A DNA stretch of 64,000 nt from Paraburkholderia sediminicola (GCF_902859805.1 NZ_CADIKC010000007.1:124001-188000), one strand, 5' to 3'. Positions 26,382-36,420 are shown, counted from the stretch's first letter. Notes: a model not told the origin generated them from the sequence alone. Numbers and translations are program-made.

Positions 26382-27020
26382 ATGACGGTAATCGTGGTGG
26401 CGAATCCGAAGGGCGGCGTGGGCAAAAGCACGCTGTCCACCAATCTGGCCGGCTATTTCGCGTCGCAAGGGGAATGGATCGCGCTGGCGGACATGGACAA
26501 ACAGCAGTCGTCGCACGCGTGGCTGTCGCTGCGGCCGCCCGCGCTGCCGCCTATCGAGACCTGGGAGGTCGACCTTGAAAACCCCGCCAAACCGCCCCGA
26601 GGTCTGGAACACGCGGTCATCGACACGCCGGCCGGGTTGCATGGCAACCGACTGAATATCGCGCTGGATCTGGCTGACAAGGTGATTGTTCCGCTGCAGC
26701 CGTCGATGTTCGACATTCTCGCCACCCAGGAATTTCTCGAGCGGCTGGCCAAGGAGAAGGCGGTCCGGAAAGGCGCGATCGAGATCGGTGTGGTGGGCAT
26801 GCGCGTCGACGCGCGCACCCGCTCAGCGGAGCAGCTGCATCGCTTTGTCGAGGGACTGAAGCTGCCGGTGCTGGGTTACCTGCGCGACACGCAGAATTAC
26901 GTGCAACTGGCCGCGCACGGCCTGACCTTGTGGGACGTCGCGAAAAGCCGCGTGGAGAAGGATCTGGAGCAGTGGCAGCCGATCATCCAATGGACCAACG
27001 GCGCCGGTAAGAAGGCTTGA
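26382..27020 (+). CDS. Orphan ParA/MinD-family ATPase
   Basis: 212 residues with a deviant Walker A (PKGGVGKST, residues 9-17), Walker A' region ADMDKQQSSHAWL and HAVIDTPAGLHG as the Walker B equivalent. It lacks an N-terminal DNA-binding extension, so it is like small ParA/MipZ-type positioning ATPases. No parB, centromere-like repeat or chemotaxis/flagellar partner lies nearby. The cargo is unknown. GGGAG lies 8 bases upstream of the ATG. Confidence 0.85.
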   Translation: MTVIVVANPKGGVGKSTLSTNLAGYFASQGEWIALADMDKQQSSHAWLSLRPPALPPIETWEVDLENPAKPPRGLEHAVIDTPAGLHGNRLNIALDLADKVIVPLQPSMFDILATQEFLERLAKEKAVRKGAIEIGVVGMRVDARTRSAEQLHRFVEGLKLPVLGYLRDTQNYVQLAAHGLTLWDVAKSRVEKDLEQWQPIIQWTNGAGKKA

Positions 27021-27094
27021 AGTGAATGGCAGGCGGCGTGGCCGCCCGCTTTATGGAACCGTGCCGTGCGGCGAAAAGCCGGTTCAGATCCCGC

Positions 27095-27481
27095 TTAAGT
27101 CCAGTTCTGGGTCGGCACGTGGTCGCGGCTGCCCTTGATCTTGTTGTTGTCGTCGACAAACACCAGATCCGGTTTCCAGCCTGCCTTCAATTCCGCTTCG
27201 TCGACTACGGCGAACGCCGCGATGATCACCAGATCGCCCAACTGAGCACGCCGCGCGGCCGAACCGTTCAGCGAAATCATGCCGCTGCCGCGTTCACCCT
27301 TGATTGCGTACGTCGAGAAGCGCTCGCCGTTGTTGATATTCCAGATGTCGATCCGCTCGTTTTCAATGATGTTCGCGGCTTCCAGCAAGTCTTCGTCGAT
27401 CGCGCACGAACCTTCGTAGTGCAGTTCGCAGTGCGTGACCGCGACGCGATGGATTTTCGACTTCAGCATGTTGCGTTGCAT
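27095..27481 (-). CDS. panD: Aspartate 1-decarboxylase proenzyme
   Basis: 128 residues from the ATG at 27481. It makes beta-alanine for pantothenate. The self-cleavage site is Gly24-Ser25 in HYEGSCAIDED; cleavage yields the pyruvoyl cofactor. Other signatures are TYAIKGERGSGMISLNGSAA and GDLVIIAAFA. An in-frame TTG lies two codons upstream, but AAGGGA is spaced properly for the ATG. It lies 49 bp behind panC, so the two pantothenate genes form an operon. Confidence 0.96.
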   Translation of the reverse strand: MQRNMLKSKIHRVAVTHCELHYEGSCAIDEDLLEAANIIENERIDIWNINNGERFSTYAIKGERGSGMISLNGSAARRAQLGDLVIIAAFAVVDEAELKAGWKPDLVFVDDNNKIKGSRDHVPTQNWT

Positions 27482-27530
27482 GACCAATCCCTTGTGCTTC
27501 TAATGCGTGTTTGCGCAGCCTAAGACGGCT

Positions 27531-28364
27531 TCAGATTTCGAGGTTGTCGATGAGACGGGTGCTGCCGAGCTTGGCGGCAGCCAGCACGACCAACTCCGCA
27601 TTCGCGTCTTGTGCGCCCGGCGCCAGCAGATTCGAGCGCTTGCGCACCGCGATGTAGTCAGGCTGCCAGCCGCGCGCGGCCAGTGCCGCCATCGCTGCCT
27701 GTTCGAGTTTTGCGAAGTCGCGGTCGCCGGCGAGCACCGCATCGCGCACGCGATTGAGTTCGGCAGCCAGCATCGGCGCCTCGGCGCGTTCGGCCGTTTG
27801 CAGAAAACGGTTGCGCGAGCTGAGCGCGAGGCCGTCCGTATCACGCACGGTTTCCGCGGCGATGATGTCGGTCGGCAGCGCGAACTGGTGGCACATGCTG
27901 CGCACGATCATCAACTGCTGGTAATCCTTCTTACCGAACACCGCGACGCGCGGCTGCACGCACGACATCAGCTTCATCACCACCGTGCACACGCCCTGGA
28001 AGAAACCAGGCCGGAATTCGCCTTCGAGGATGTCGCCCAGATCGTGCGGCGGATGCACGCGGTACTCCTGCGGCTCCGGATACAGATCCCGTTCCGTCGG
28101 CGCGAACAGCACGTAGACGCCTTCTTTCTGCAGCTTCTCGATGTCGGCTTCGAGCGTGCGCGGGTATTTGTCGAAATCTTCGTTCGGACCGAACTGCAGG
28201 CGGTTGACGAAGATGCTCGCCACCACCGGATCGCCGTGCTGGCGCGCGAGGCGCATCAGCGACAGATGGCCCTCGTGCAGATTGCCCATGGTCGGCACAA
28301 AGGCGGTGCGATTCTGGCCGCGCAACTGGTCGCGCAATTCATGGATCGAGCTGATGACTTTCAT
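27531..28364 (-). CDS. panC: Pantothenate synthetase
   Basis: 277 residues. The nucleotidyl-transferase motif VPTMGNLHEGHLSLM and the second loop ALSSRNRFL mark PanC, which condenses pantoate with beta-alanine using ATP. Pairs with panD downstream, giving the last two steps of the beta-alanine branch. The ATG at 28364 starts MKVISSIHELRDQL. About 190 bp separates it from scpA upstream, so its own promoter is likely there. Confidence 0.96.
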   Translation of the reverse strand: MKVISSIHELRDQLRGQNRTAFVPTMGNLHEGHLSLMRLARQHGDPVVASIFVNRLQFGPNEDFDKYPRTLEADIEKLQKEGVYVLFAPTERDLYPEPQEYRVHPPHDLGDILEGEFRPGFFQGVCTVVMKLMSCVQPRVAVFGKKDYQQLMIVRSMCHQFALPTDIIAAETVRDTDGLALSSRNRFLQTAERAEAPMLAAELNRVRDAVLAGDRDFAKLEQAAMAALAARGWQPDYIAVRKRSNLLAPGAQDANAELVVLAAAKLGSTRLIDNLEI

Positions 28365-28552
28365 GATCGGACAGGGATTTCCTCGCGCGGCGCGAGACCC
28401 GGTTGGCGCAAAAACTTAGGTTTTCGCGTGACCCGTGGCCTCACTGGTAATGACAGGTTCGGAGCGCGGGATTGTAGTGGATTTGCTCCCGGGGCGCACC
28501 GAAATGAGGCGTTTGCGGCAGCGATAGCGCACGCAAGCCCCGTTTCGCGGCG

Positions 28553-29425
28553 TCAGGCCGGCAGATAGGCGAGGCGCACGTAGATCGGTGCGAACGGCTC
28601 GGCCTGCGTGATTTCGACGAGCGACTCACGGCACAACTCGAGCATCGCGATGAAATTCACCACGACCACTGGCACGCCTTTGCTCGTGTCGAACAGGTCC
28701 GAGAACTCCATGAAGCGCGCGTTCTGCAGTCGCCGAAGGATCGTGCTCATATGCTCGCGCACCGATAACTCTTCGCGCGAAATCTTGTGATGCTGGACCA
28801 GCTTGGCGCGTTTGATCACGTCGGCCCACGCGGCGCGCAGGTCTTCGCTATCCACGTCCGGGAAACGCGGCGTGATGCTTTGCTCGATATACACCTCTGC
28901 GCGCAGGAAATCGCGGCCAAGCTGCGGCAGATGGTCGATGCGCTGGGCAGCGAGCTTCATCTGTTCGTATTCGAGCAGACGGCGCACCAGTTCGGCACGC
29001 GGATCTTCGGCTTCGTCGCCGCTGTCGGCCTTCTTCACCGGCAACAGCATGCGCGACTTGATCTCGATCAGCATGGCGGCCATCAGCAGATACTCGGACG
29101 CGAGTTCGAGATTGGTCTGGCGCAGCTGATCGACGTAGCCGAGGTATTGGACCGTGACATCCGCCATCGGGATGTCGAGCACGTTGAAGTTCTGCTTGCG
29201 GATCAGGTACAGCAACAGATCCAGCGGGCCTTCGAACGTTTCGAGGAACACTTCGAGCGCGTCCGGCGGAATGTACAGATCCGTCGGCAGCTTGAAGAGC
29301 GGCTCACCGTACAGGCGTGCGAAAGCGATGCCGTCTACAGTGTCCGGCGTCGAATCGGTGGTGGGCGCGGCAAGCGCGGCGTCGGGCGCCAGTGCGGCGC
29401 CCTTTGCCTCGTCGGCGTGACTCAC
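28553..29425 (-). CDS. scpA: Segregation and condensation protein A
   Basis: 290 residues from the GTG at 29425, just 4 bp after the DUF3460 stop; an open frame continues upstream but overlaps that gene. ScpA is the kleisin of the SMC-ScpAB complex that organises chromosomes. The N-terminal VFLETFEGPLDLLLYLIRKQ and C-terminal winged-helix-like segment (FMEFSDLFDTSKGVPVVVVNFIAMLEL) are diagnostic. Residues 1-35 are an Ala-rich, disordered-looking extension. scpB is not in the window. Confidence 0.9.
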   Translation of the reverse strand: MSHADEAKGAALAPDAALAAPTTDSTPDTVDGIAFARLYGEPLFKLPTDLYIPPDALEVFLETFEGPLDLLLYLIRKQNFNVLDIPMADVTVQYLGYVDQLRQTNLELASEYLLMAAMLIEIKSRMLLPVKKADSGDEAEDPRAELVRRLLEYEQMKLAAQRIDHLPQLGRDFLRAEVYIEQSITPRFPDVDSEDLRAAWADVIKRAKLVQHHKISREELSVREHMSTILRRLQNARFMEFSDLFDTSKGVPVVVVNFIAMLELCRESLVEITQAEPFAPIYVRLAYLPA

Positions 29426-29429
29426 GCGC

Positions 29430-29615
29430 TTAGAAGTTTTGATAGTACGAGTAAGGCGTCTGCTCCACGCGCGAGGCTTTCTGCTCGGCGCGTTCTTCGA
29501 GGTCGATCGGCTGTTTGTCCCACAGCAGCGACCGGCCACGGCGCTGCTCAGCTTCCAGATTCGGTTTTTGTTGCTTGAGCTGGTTCAGGAACTGGGTGAT
29601 GTCCGATTGATACAT
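29430..29615 (-). CDS. DUF3460 family small protein
   Basis: 61 residues: MYQSDITQFLNQLKQQKPNL ... GRSLLWDKQPIDLEE ... SYYQNF. This matches the short beta-proteobacterial DUF3460 family, of unknown function. No membrane segment or signal. It precedes scpA with a 4-bp gap, so the two are probably translated from one mRNA. Confidence 0.85.
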   Translation of the reverse strand: MYQSDITQFLNQLKQQKPNLEAEQRRGRSLLWDKQPIDLEERAEQKASRVEQTPYSYYQNF

Positions 29616-30029
29616 GGCTAGACGTCCGTGGTGTGGGGAATGGCGGCTGCTGGGCGGAAACAGGCGTGAACCCGCGCAGCATCGCTCCTATTCGATAATT
29701 TTACCGCATGCGCCGCGCGTGGTCGAAAAACGATGGCCGGCGCGAGCGGCCCGCCTGCAAAAACGTCTGGAACCCGTGCTGCTGCGACGCGTCAAAGGCG
29801 GGCGCGCCGTCGGCGGGCGGTGCGCGAATCGGGACCGTGCGTCCATGTGGAAATCACTACGCATGCGGCATGGGGCGCGGCACATCGGGCCAAAGCGCCT
29901 GCCGGGTCCCATGCGGCAAACGCCCTTTTAAGAGATGGCGCGGTCTCGCCGATGTGGTCAAATAGCGAGCTTCGGCCGCCGCGGCGAGCCCGAGCGACAG
30001 AATTCATCAACCACGGCCGGAGGTCCTGT

Positions 30030-31868
30030 TTGGCGGGGTGTGCGATCGAAGAGCCGCAAAGGCGGCGCGGCAAAACCGGTGACGAGCGAGGGCCGCTGAC
30101 GCCCATTCGGCGCTGGCTGCACGCGTGGCTGGCATTCAGCATCCTCATGCTCATGCTTGCCTCGGTCGACGCGCACGCGGCGCGGCGCCCGCCCGCCAGC
30201 TACAAGGTCGATATCGAAGCCACGCCGCGCTCGCTGCGCAAGCTGCTCGAAGCGCATCTGGACGTGGCGCGTTTCGCCAAGCGTCCCGACATAAGCGACG
30301 ACCAGTTTGAATTTCTGATTACGGCCACCCCGCAGCAGGTGCGCGACCTGGCCGCCACGCAGGGCTATTTCTCGCCGGTCGTACGCACCGACGTGCGAAC
30401 CGTCGACGACCAGAAGCAGGTGACCGTGAGCGTCGATCCCGGCCCGCAAACCCTCATCACGTTGATTTCGCTGTCATTTCGCGGCCCAGTGCTGACCGAA
30501 GACCCGGCGCAGGAAAATGCGGCGCGCTTCGCGTTTTCATTGCACGAGGGCGATCCGTTTTCGCAAGGCGACTGGGACGACGCGAAAAACGCGTCGCTCA
30601 AGGCGCTGCAGTCGCGTCGTTACCTGGGCGCGAAGATCTACCACTCCGAAGCGCGGATCGACCCGCGTACGCACGAGGCGAAACTGTCGGTGACGTACGA
30701 GAGCGGCCCGACCTTTACGATGGGCAAACTCGACGTGTCCGGCACGCGGCGCTATCCGGAACAGATCGTCGACAACGTAAATCCGATTTCGCCCGGCGAT
30801 ATCTACGACGTGCAACGTGTCGCCGAATTGCAGCGGCAGCTGCAGAACACGCCGTACTACGCGAGCGTGGCGATCGACGTGGACAGCGATCCGGCCAAGC
30901 CGGTCGAGACACCGATGCACGTGAAGGTGTCGGAATACCCGTACAACAGTATCCGCGGTGGCGTGGGTTATTCGACCGACAACGGCCCGCTGATCCAGGG
31001 CTCGTATTCGTATCTCGACACGTTCGGCAAAGCATGGCCGTTCACGGTCGACGGCCGCATCGACCAGATTCAGCAGTACGGGCAAATTCAGCTCGCAATG
31101 CCGCCGGGGCCGCGCGCGTGGACCAACAGCGTGCTGGCTTCCTACACCACGACCGACGTGTCCGACACGCGCATCTACAGTATCCGTGGCGGCGTGCAGC
31201 GGTCCCGTACGTCGCAGTTCATCGACTATAACTACGCGATTCTCTATTACCAGGACCGGCTCGATCAGAACGCGATCGCGCCGACTACCAGCCGCGCGCT
31301 GGTGCCGTCGTGGTCGTGGACGCGCCGCAATACCGACGATCCATTGTTCCCGCGTTCGGGCAACCTGATTCACGTCGAAGCGGGCTTCGCGGTCAAAGGT
31401 GCGCTGACCGACCAGACATTCGCGCGCGGCTACGCCCGTGGCCAGCAGTACCTGCCGATCGGCAGGGAAGATCTCGTGCTGATCCGTGCCGAACTCGGCG
31501 GCGTGTTCACGAGCGGCAGTTCGAGCGGGATTCCGGCTTCGCTGCTGTTCCGCGCGGGCGGCTCGAATTCGATACGTGGCTATAGCTATCAAAGCATTGG
31601 TAATAACGTCGACGGTTCGGTGCTGCCCACCAAGTATCTCGTGACCGCGTCGGCGGAGTACCAGCATTGGTTCAATCACGACTGGGGCGCAGCCGCGTTC
31701 TTCGACGTCGGCACCGCTACCGATACCTGGGGCGAGAAAGTTTTTTATCCCGGCGTCGGCGTTGGGGCGCGCTGGCGCAGCCCGGTCGGCCCGGTCAATG
31801 TCGACGTCGCCTATGGGATCCGCAACCGGAGCGTGCGGCCGTACCTGACCCTCGGCATCGCCTTCTGA
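30030..31868 (+). CDS. tamA: Autotransporter assembly factor TamA (Omp85 family)
   Basis: About 612 residues from a TTG at 30030, chosen because GGAGG (30019-30023) is 6 bases upstream; the frame is open from 29733 and an ATG at 29952 is the alternative. The start gives a charged n-region then a signal-like core, WLAFSILMLMLASVDAHA. POTRA domains follow (about 50-310) and a 16-strand barrel with GGSNSIRGYSY (Omp85 lid-lock motif) ending in YLTLGIAF. With TamB it moves proteins or lipids to the outer membrane. tamB starts 28 bp after its stop. Confidence 0.88.
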   Translation: MAGCAIEEPQRRRGKTGDERGPLTPIRRWLHAWLAFSILMLMLASVDAHAARRPPASYKVDIEATPRSLRKLLEAHLDVARFAKRPDISDDQFEFLITATPQQVRDLAATQGYFSPVVRTDVRTVDDQKQVTVSVDPGPQTLITLISLSFRGPVLTEDPAQENAARFAFSLHEGDPFSQGDWDDAKNASLKALQSRRYLGAKIYHSEARIDPRTHEAKLSVTYESGPTFTMGKLDVSGTRRYPEQIVDNVNPISPGDIYDVQRVAELQRQLQNTPYYASVAIDVDSDPAKPVETPMHVKVSEYPYNSIRGGVGYSTDNGPLIQGSYSYLDTFGKAWPFTVDGRIDQIQQYGQIQLAMPPGPRAWTNSVLASYTTTDVSDTRIYSIRGGVQRSRTSQFIDYNYAILYYQDRLDQNAIAPTTSRALVPSWSWTRRNTDDPLFPRSGNLIHVEAGFAVKGALTDQTFARGYARGQQYLPIGREDLVLIRAELGGVFTSGSSSGIPASLLFRAGGSNSIRGYSYQSIGNNVDGSVLPTKYLVTASAEYQHWFNHDWGAAAFFDVGTATDTWGEKVFYPGVGVGARWRSPVGPVNVDVAYGIRNRSVRPYLTLGIAF

Positions 31869-31896
31869 TGGAAAGCCGCTTTTACATGATCCACGC

Positions 31897-34800
31897 ATGA
31901 CCACGGACGTTTCCGCCCAACCTCCCGCGCAGCCGCCCGGCGCTCTTCCGCCAGGAGAGCACGGACAGCAGCCTCCGCCCGATGCGCCGCAGCCCAGGCG
32001 CCGTCGCGGGCGGTTGTTGCTGAAAACGCTTGCGTGGATGGTCGCCGTGCTGGTGCTGCTGGTCGCCATGGCAATCGGCCTGCTGTACGGCGCGCTGACG
32101 ACTGAGCGTGGCACGGCTTACGCGTGGCAGGCGGCCGTCAAACTGCTGGGCGGCAAGCTGACCGGCACGCTCGAGAGTGGCGCTATCGCCCACGGCGTCC
32201 AACTTCGCCAGGTGCGCTGGCGCAGTTTCGACGGCAGCGGCACCGATATCCAGATCGACCGCGTGGCCGGCCGCTGGGAACTGACAAACAAGCCTTGGCG
32301 CTTCTCGATCGACTATCTGCATGTCGGTACGATTGACGCCCGTATCGGCTCGTCGTCGTCCAGCAGCAGCGGGCCGCTGAAACTGCCGCAAGACTTGCGC
32401 TTGCCGATGCAACTCGAAGTGCGCGACGTGCAGGTCGACAAACTGCTGTTGCGCGAGGGCGGATCGACGACCGAGCTGTCCCGTTTCATGTTTCATGGCC
32501 GCAGCGACGGCCGGCACCACGAGGCCGCGATCGAGCGGCTCGACACACCGTTCGGCGCCGTGACGGCAATGGCGAAGCTCGATGGGGTGCGGCCGTTTCC
32601 GCTGACCGGCGACCTCGGCTATTCGGGCAAGGTCAACGACGAGGCGGTGCAGGTGGGCGGCCATCTGACTGGCTCGCTGGAGAATCTCATCGCCGAACTC
32701 GACGCTAGCGGCATGAAGCTCGCCGGCCATGCGCGAGTCGAGGCGACGCCGTTCGGCGACGTGCCGTTGCAACGCGCCACGCTGACTTTTGATCACATCA
32801 ACCCGCAGGCGTTTGCGCCGGGCGCGCCGCTGGCGGATCTGGCGGTGCGGGCTGAACTGCAGCCGGTGGGGCAGGATGCAACTGGTGCGGTGACGTTGGG
32901 TGCGGCGGGTGGGGCTAGTGCGGCCAGTGGGGTGAGTGTTGCCGGCGCGGCAGATATGGCGAGTTCGGCGAAGGCGGCGAAGGCGGCAAGTTCGGTCAGC
33001 GCTTCCCGCACCACGAGCACCGCGGGTGCCAGCAGCGCTACCGGTATTGCCGAGCCGCAGCACGTTGTCAAAAATGGCAAAGGCGGCGTCAACACCGATG
33101 CGGCAGCAAAAGCCGCAGCGGGATTCGCCGTCGCCGGCCATATCTCGATCGTCAACGCCAAACCCGGTGCGATCGACCAGAACCTGCTTCCTGTGATCGA
33201 TGCCAACGCCGACGTACGCCTCGACGCGCAGGCGCAGCGTATTTCGAACTTGATGGTGCGGCTCGTGAAAAGCGCCACGCTTACGGGCGGTGGTGCGCTG
33301 ACCGGCAAGCGCGGCCAGTTCGATCTGCAAGTCGCCGGACTCGACCTGAATGCGCTCGAAGCGACCGTGCGGCCTACCCAGCTTTCCGGCCCGATCGGCA
33401 TCCGTCTGAACGACGATGTGCAAAGCCTGACACTCGATCTCGCCGATCCGAAAGCGGGTCTGCGCGCGCAAGGCAAGGTGACCTTCGATCCCGCGCGCAT
33501 GAGCTTCAACGACGTGCGTGTCACGTCGGGCAAAGGCCGCATCGATCTGTCCGGTGCGCTTAAGCACGATGCGAATTCCACCTACAACCTGAAGGCGCAA
33601 CTGACGGATTTCGATCCGTTGACGCTGACTTCGCAGATGCCGTCCCGCACGCCGGTAACGGGCCCGGCGCCTGCGGCAAGCTCTGCCAAAAACACAAAAG
33701 GCGCACAAGGCGCGAAAAACGCACAAGGCGCGGCAGAAGCGGGCAGCACCGCCGGTGCGAAAAGCGCGGCCCCCGGCGACAAGGCCGCCGCCGTGGTAAA
33801 GAACACCGCCAAAGCCGCCGTGCGAACCGAAGTGGTTCAACGTAAGACGCCACCCCCCAGGCACGCCGCGCCGGCCGCCCACAAGATCGAGGCACGCGTG
33901 AACGGCACGCTCACGGCAGCCGGTATGCTCGGCCCGGTCTTCACCACCAAGGCCGAATTCAAACTCGGCCCGAGCGTCTACGACGGCCTGCCGTTGACGG
34001 GGGGCGGCGTGGTCCAGTTGTCCGGCTCGCGGATTCTGCCGAGCCGCGCGAATCTCTCGGTGGCGGGCAATCAGGTGGACTTGCAGGGCAGCTTCGGCGC
34101 GCGCGGCGACCGGCTGCGTTTCCGCGTCGATGCGCCGGAACTGGAGCGCCTCGGTTTCGGCCTCGCGGGTCTCATTGCCGCGGATGGCGACGTTACCGGC
34201 TCGTTCGCGCATCCGAACGTGGTGCTGAACTACAAGGCAGACAGTGTGGTGTTCAGCAGCAACCGCATCGGTCATGCCGAAGGTCACGCCGAATTGCGCG
34301 ACGGCGCGAACGGCGCGCTCGTTTTCACGACCGATGCGCGCAATCTCAGCGCCGGCGGCGTCGATCTCACCACGCTCACGGCGCGCCTGTCCGGCACGCG
34401 CGCCAACCATACGCTGGAGGCGGCGGCCACCGGCAAATTGCAGGAGCGTCCGCTCGATCTGACGCTTGCCGCCAACGGCAAATTGACCGAAGCACGTGAT
34501 GGCACGCGCTGGGACGGCACTGTGACCCGCCTGCAGAATCGCGGCACACCGGCGCTGAATCTCGAATCGCCGCTCGCCGTGAGTGCCGGGCCGAATCGTC
34601 TGACGCTCGGCGCAACGCGTCTCACGCTGGAAGGCGCGGTGCTGAGCCTGAAATCGTTCGCGTTCGACCACGGCAAGATCCAGTCCGCAGGCACCTTGAC
34701 CGATATTTCGCTCGCGCGCCTGCAGGATCTGCGGCGGCAAATCACGGGCGAGCCGCCGGCTGTCAAAACCGATCTGGTGTTCGACGGCGATTGGGACTTT

Positions 34801-36360
34801 GCGCTCGGCAGCACCGCGAGCGGCCACGTCCAGTTGAGGCGTCGCAGCGGCGACGTCACGGTCGAGATCGGCCGTGGTCTGGCCTCGCTGGGCATCACGG
34901 ATATGAACGCGCGCGCAGAATTCAGCGGCGGCAACCGGCTAAATGCAACCGTGCACGCGCAGGCTACCCGAATCGGCGTGGTCGACGCCGACGCGCACAC
35001 TACACTCGTGATGCGCGACGGCTTCCTGACCGTCAACGAGGAGGGCGCGGTCAGCGGGAATGTGAATGCGAACGTGCCGTCGCTGAAAACGACCGGCGGC
35101 CTGTTCGGCCCGAGCTATCTGCTCGACGGCCACCTCGCGCTAAAACTTGCGCTCGGCGGCACGGTCGCCAAGCCGAACCTGACAGGGTCGCTGATCGGCG
35201 ATGGCTTGTCAGCGACGATGGTCGATCAGGGCGTGCAGTTGAAGGACGGCGTGGTGCGGATCGCGCTCTCGCAAAATCTGGTGGACTTCCAGCAGGTGGA
35301 GTTTCACGGTGCGAGCGGCACACTGCGCGCCACCGGCCACGTGCGTCTGGACGGCGCGCAACCGGATCTGACCGCGAGCATCGTCGCGGACAAGCTGGAA
35401 TTGTTTGCGGCGCCGGACCGCAATCTGTCGCTGTCGGGCAGCGCGAGCGTGGCGAACGCCGGGGCAGAGGGCGGTATGGCGATCAACGGCAAATTCGTGG
35501 TCGATCACGCGCTGTTCGATATGCCGGAGCAGTCCGCGCCGAAGCTTGGCGACGACGTCGTGGTGGTGCGCCCCGACGGTACGGTGGCAGGCGAGCGGCC
35601 ACCGCCACAGGTGGCAGGCACGAACAAGCCGATCGGCCCGTTTGCGCCGCGCGCCAATATCGACATCAGTCTCGGCAACAGCTTCCGTTTCCGTGGCATG
35701 GGCGCGGACCTCGGCCTGAGCGGCACGATCACCGCGATGAGCGCGCCGAACCTGCCGTTGCGGGCGGTCGGCAATGTCCGCGTGACGCAGGGCTCGACCT
35801 ATACCGCGTTCGGCCGCAAGCTCAACATCGAGAATGGTTTCTTCACGTTCAACGGTCCGGTGGCCAATCCGGGGATCAACATCCTGGCCATGCGCCGCAA
35901 TCAGCAGGTCGAGGCGGGTGTGCAGGTCACAGGCACCGTCCAGTTCCCGGTCGCGAAGCTGGTGTCCGAGCCGAACGTGGCGGACAACGAAAAGCTCTCG
36001 TGGCTGCTGTTCGGACACGGCACGGATCAGGGCAACAACCTCGGTCAGCAAAGCACCATGACAACCGCGCTCGCCTTGCTCGGCAGTGCGAGCGGCAAGC
36101 GGATCGCGCAGACCTTCGGGCTCGACGAGTTTTCGATCGGGCGAAGCGAAGTCGGGCTGACCGATCCGCAAGTGGTGATGGTGTCGAAGGCGATCAACGA
36201 GTGGCTCGTGGTGGGCTACGAGCAGGGGCTGCAGTCGGCGAGCAATGCGATCAAGGCAACGGTGAACCTCACGCGCTATTGGTCGGTCGCGGCATATGGC
36301 GGCACGTTCGACGGCTTGGAATTGCTGTACACGCGGCGCTTCGATCAGATCCGGTGGTGA
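31897..36360 (+). CDS. tamB: Translocation/assembly module TamB
   Basis: 1487 residues. A Pro-rich cytoplasmic N-terminus and one membrane anchor (LAWMVAVLVLLVAMAIGLLYG, about 47-68) precede a very long periplasmic beta-taco region and the C-terminal DUF490 domain (GNVRVTQGSTYTAFGRKLNIENGFFTFNGPV ... LYTRRFDQIRW). It bridges inner and outer membranes and partners TamA. Two Ala/Gly/Ser/Lys-rich low-complexity insertions interrupt the repeat region near residues 328-390 and 594-665; these may be flexible spacers. Confidence 0.92.
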   Translation: MTTDVSAQPPAQPPGALPPGEHGQQPPPDAPQPRRRRGRLLLKTLAWMVAVLVLLVAMAIGLLYGALTTERGTAYAWQAAVKLLGGKLTGTLESGAIAHGVQLRQVRWRSFDGSGTDIQIDRVAGRWELTNKPWRFSIDYLHVGTIDARIGSSSSSSSGPLKLPQDLRLPMQLEVRDVQVDKLLLREGGSTTELSRFMFHGRSDGRHHEAAIERLDTPFGAVTAMAKLDGVRPFPLTGDLGYSGKVNDEAVQVGGHLTGSLENLIAELDASGMKLAGHARVEATPFGDVPLQRATLTFDHINPQAFAPGAPLADLAVRAELQPVGQDATGAVTLGAAGGASAASGVSVAGAADMASSAKAAKAASSVSASRTTSTAGASSATGIAEPQHVVKNGKGGVNTDAAAKAAAGFAVAGHISIVNAKPGAIDQNLLPVIDANADVRLDAQAQRISNLMVRLVKSATLTGGGALTGKRGQFDLQVAGLDLNALEATVRPTQLSGPIGIRLNDDVQSLTLDLADPKAGLRAQGKVTFDPARMSFNDVRVTSGKGRIDLSGALKHDANSTYNLKAQLTDFDPLTLTSQMPSRTPVTGPAPAASSAKNTKGAQGAKNAQGAAEAGSTAGAKSAAPGDKAAAVVKNTAKAAVRTEVVQRKTPPPRHAAPAAHKIEARVNGTLTAAGMLGPVFTTKAEFKLGPSVYDGLPLTGGGVVQLSGSRILPSRANLSVAGNQVDLQGSFGARGDRLRFRVDAPELERLGFGLAGLIAADGDVTGSFAHPNVVLNYKADSVVFSSNRIGHAEGHAELRDGANGALVFTTDARNLSAGGVDLTTLTARLSGTRANHTLEAAATGKLQERPLDLTLAANGKLTEARDGTRWDGTVTRLQNRGTPALNLESPLAVSAGPNRLTLGATRLTLEGAVLSLKSFAFDHGKIQSAGTLTDISLARLQDLRRQITGEPPAVKTDLVFDGDWDFALGSTASGHVQLRRRSGDVTVEIGRGLASLGITDMNARAEFSGGNRLNATVHAQATRIGVVDADAHTTLVMRDGFLTVNEEGAVSGNVNANVPSLKTTGGLFGPSYLLDGHLALKLALGGTVAKPNLTGSLIGDGLSATMVDQGVQLKDGVVRIALSQNLVDFQQVEFHGASGTLRATGHVRLDGAQPDLTASIVADKLELFAAPDRNLSLSGSASVANAGAEGGMAINGKFVVDHALFDMPEQSAPKLGDDVVVVRPDGTVAGERPPPQVAGTNKPIGPFAPRANIDISLGNSFRFRGMGADLGLSGTITAMSAPNLPLRAVGNVRVTQGSTYTAFGRKLNIENGFFTFNGPVANPGINILAMRRNQQVEAGVQVTGTVQFPVAKLVSEPNVADNEKLSWLLFGHGTDQGNNLGQQSTMTTALALLGSASGKRIAQTFGLDEFSIGRSEVGLTDPQVVMVSKAINEWLVVGYEQGLQSASNAIKATVNLTRYWSVAAYGGTFDGLELLYTRRFDQIRW

Positions 36361-36420
36361 GTTGATGGAGGCGATGGTGATGGCGATGGCCGTGGTCTGA
36401 GCAAGGCCACGACACAAAAG

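Noticed and set aside
27032..27046. GGCGGC-GTG-GCCGCC hairpin after the ParA gene as a terminator
   Set aside because: Three-base loop and no real U-tract; too weak to call.
30027..30032. ATG at 29952 as the tamA start
   Set aside because: No ribosome binding site there, while GGAGG is well placed for the TTG at 30030; kept as the alternative.
31882..34827. Very long open frame on the minus strand opposite tamB
   Set aside because: High-GC third-position shadow of tamB; Arg/His-rich with no domain, signal or ribosome binding site.
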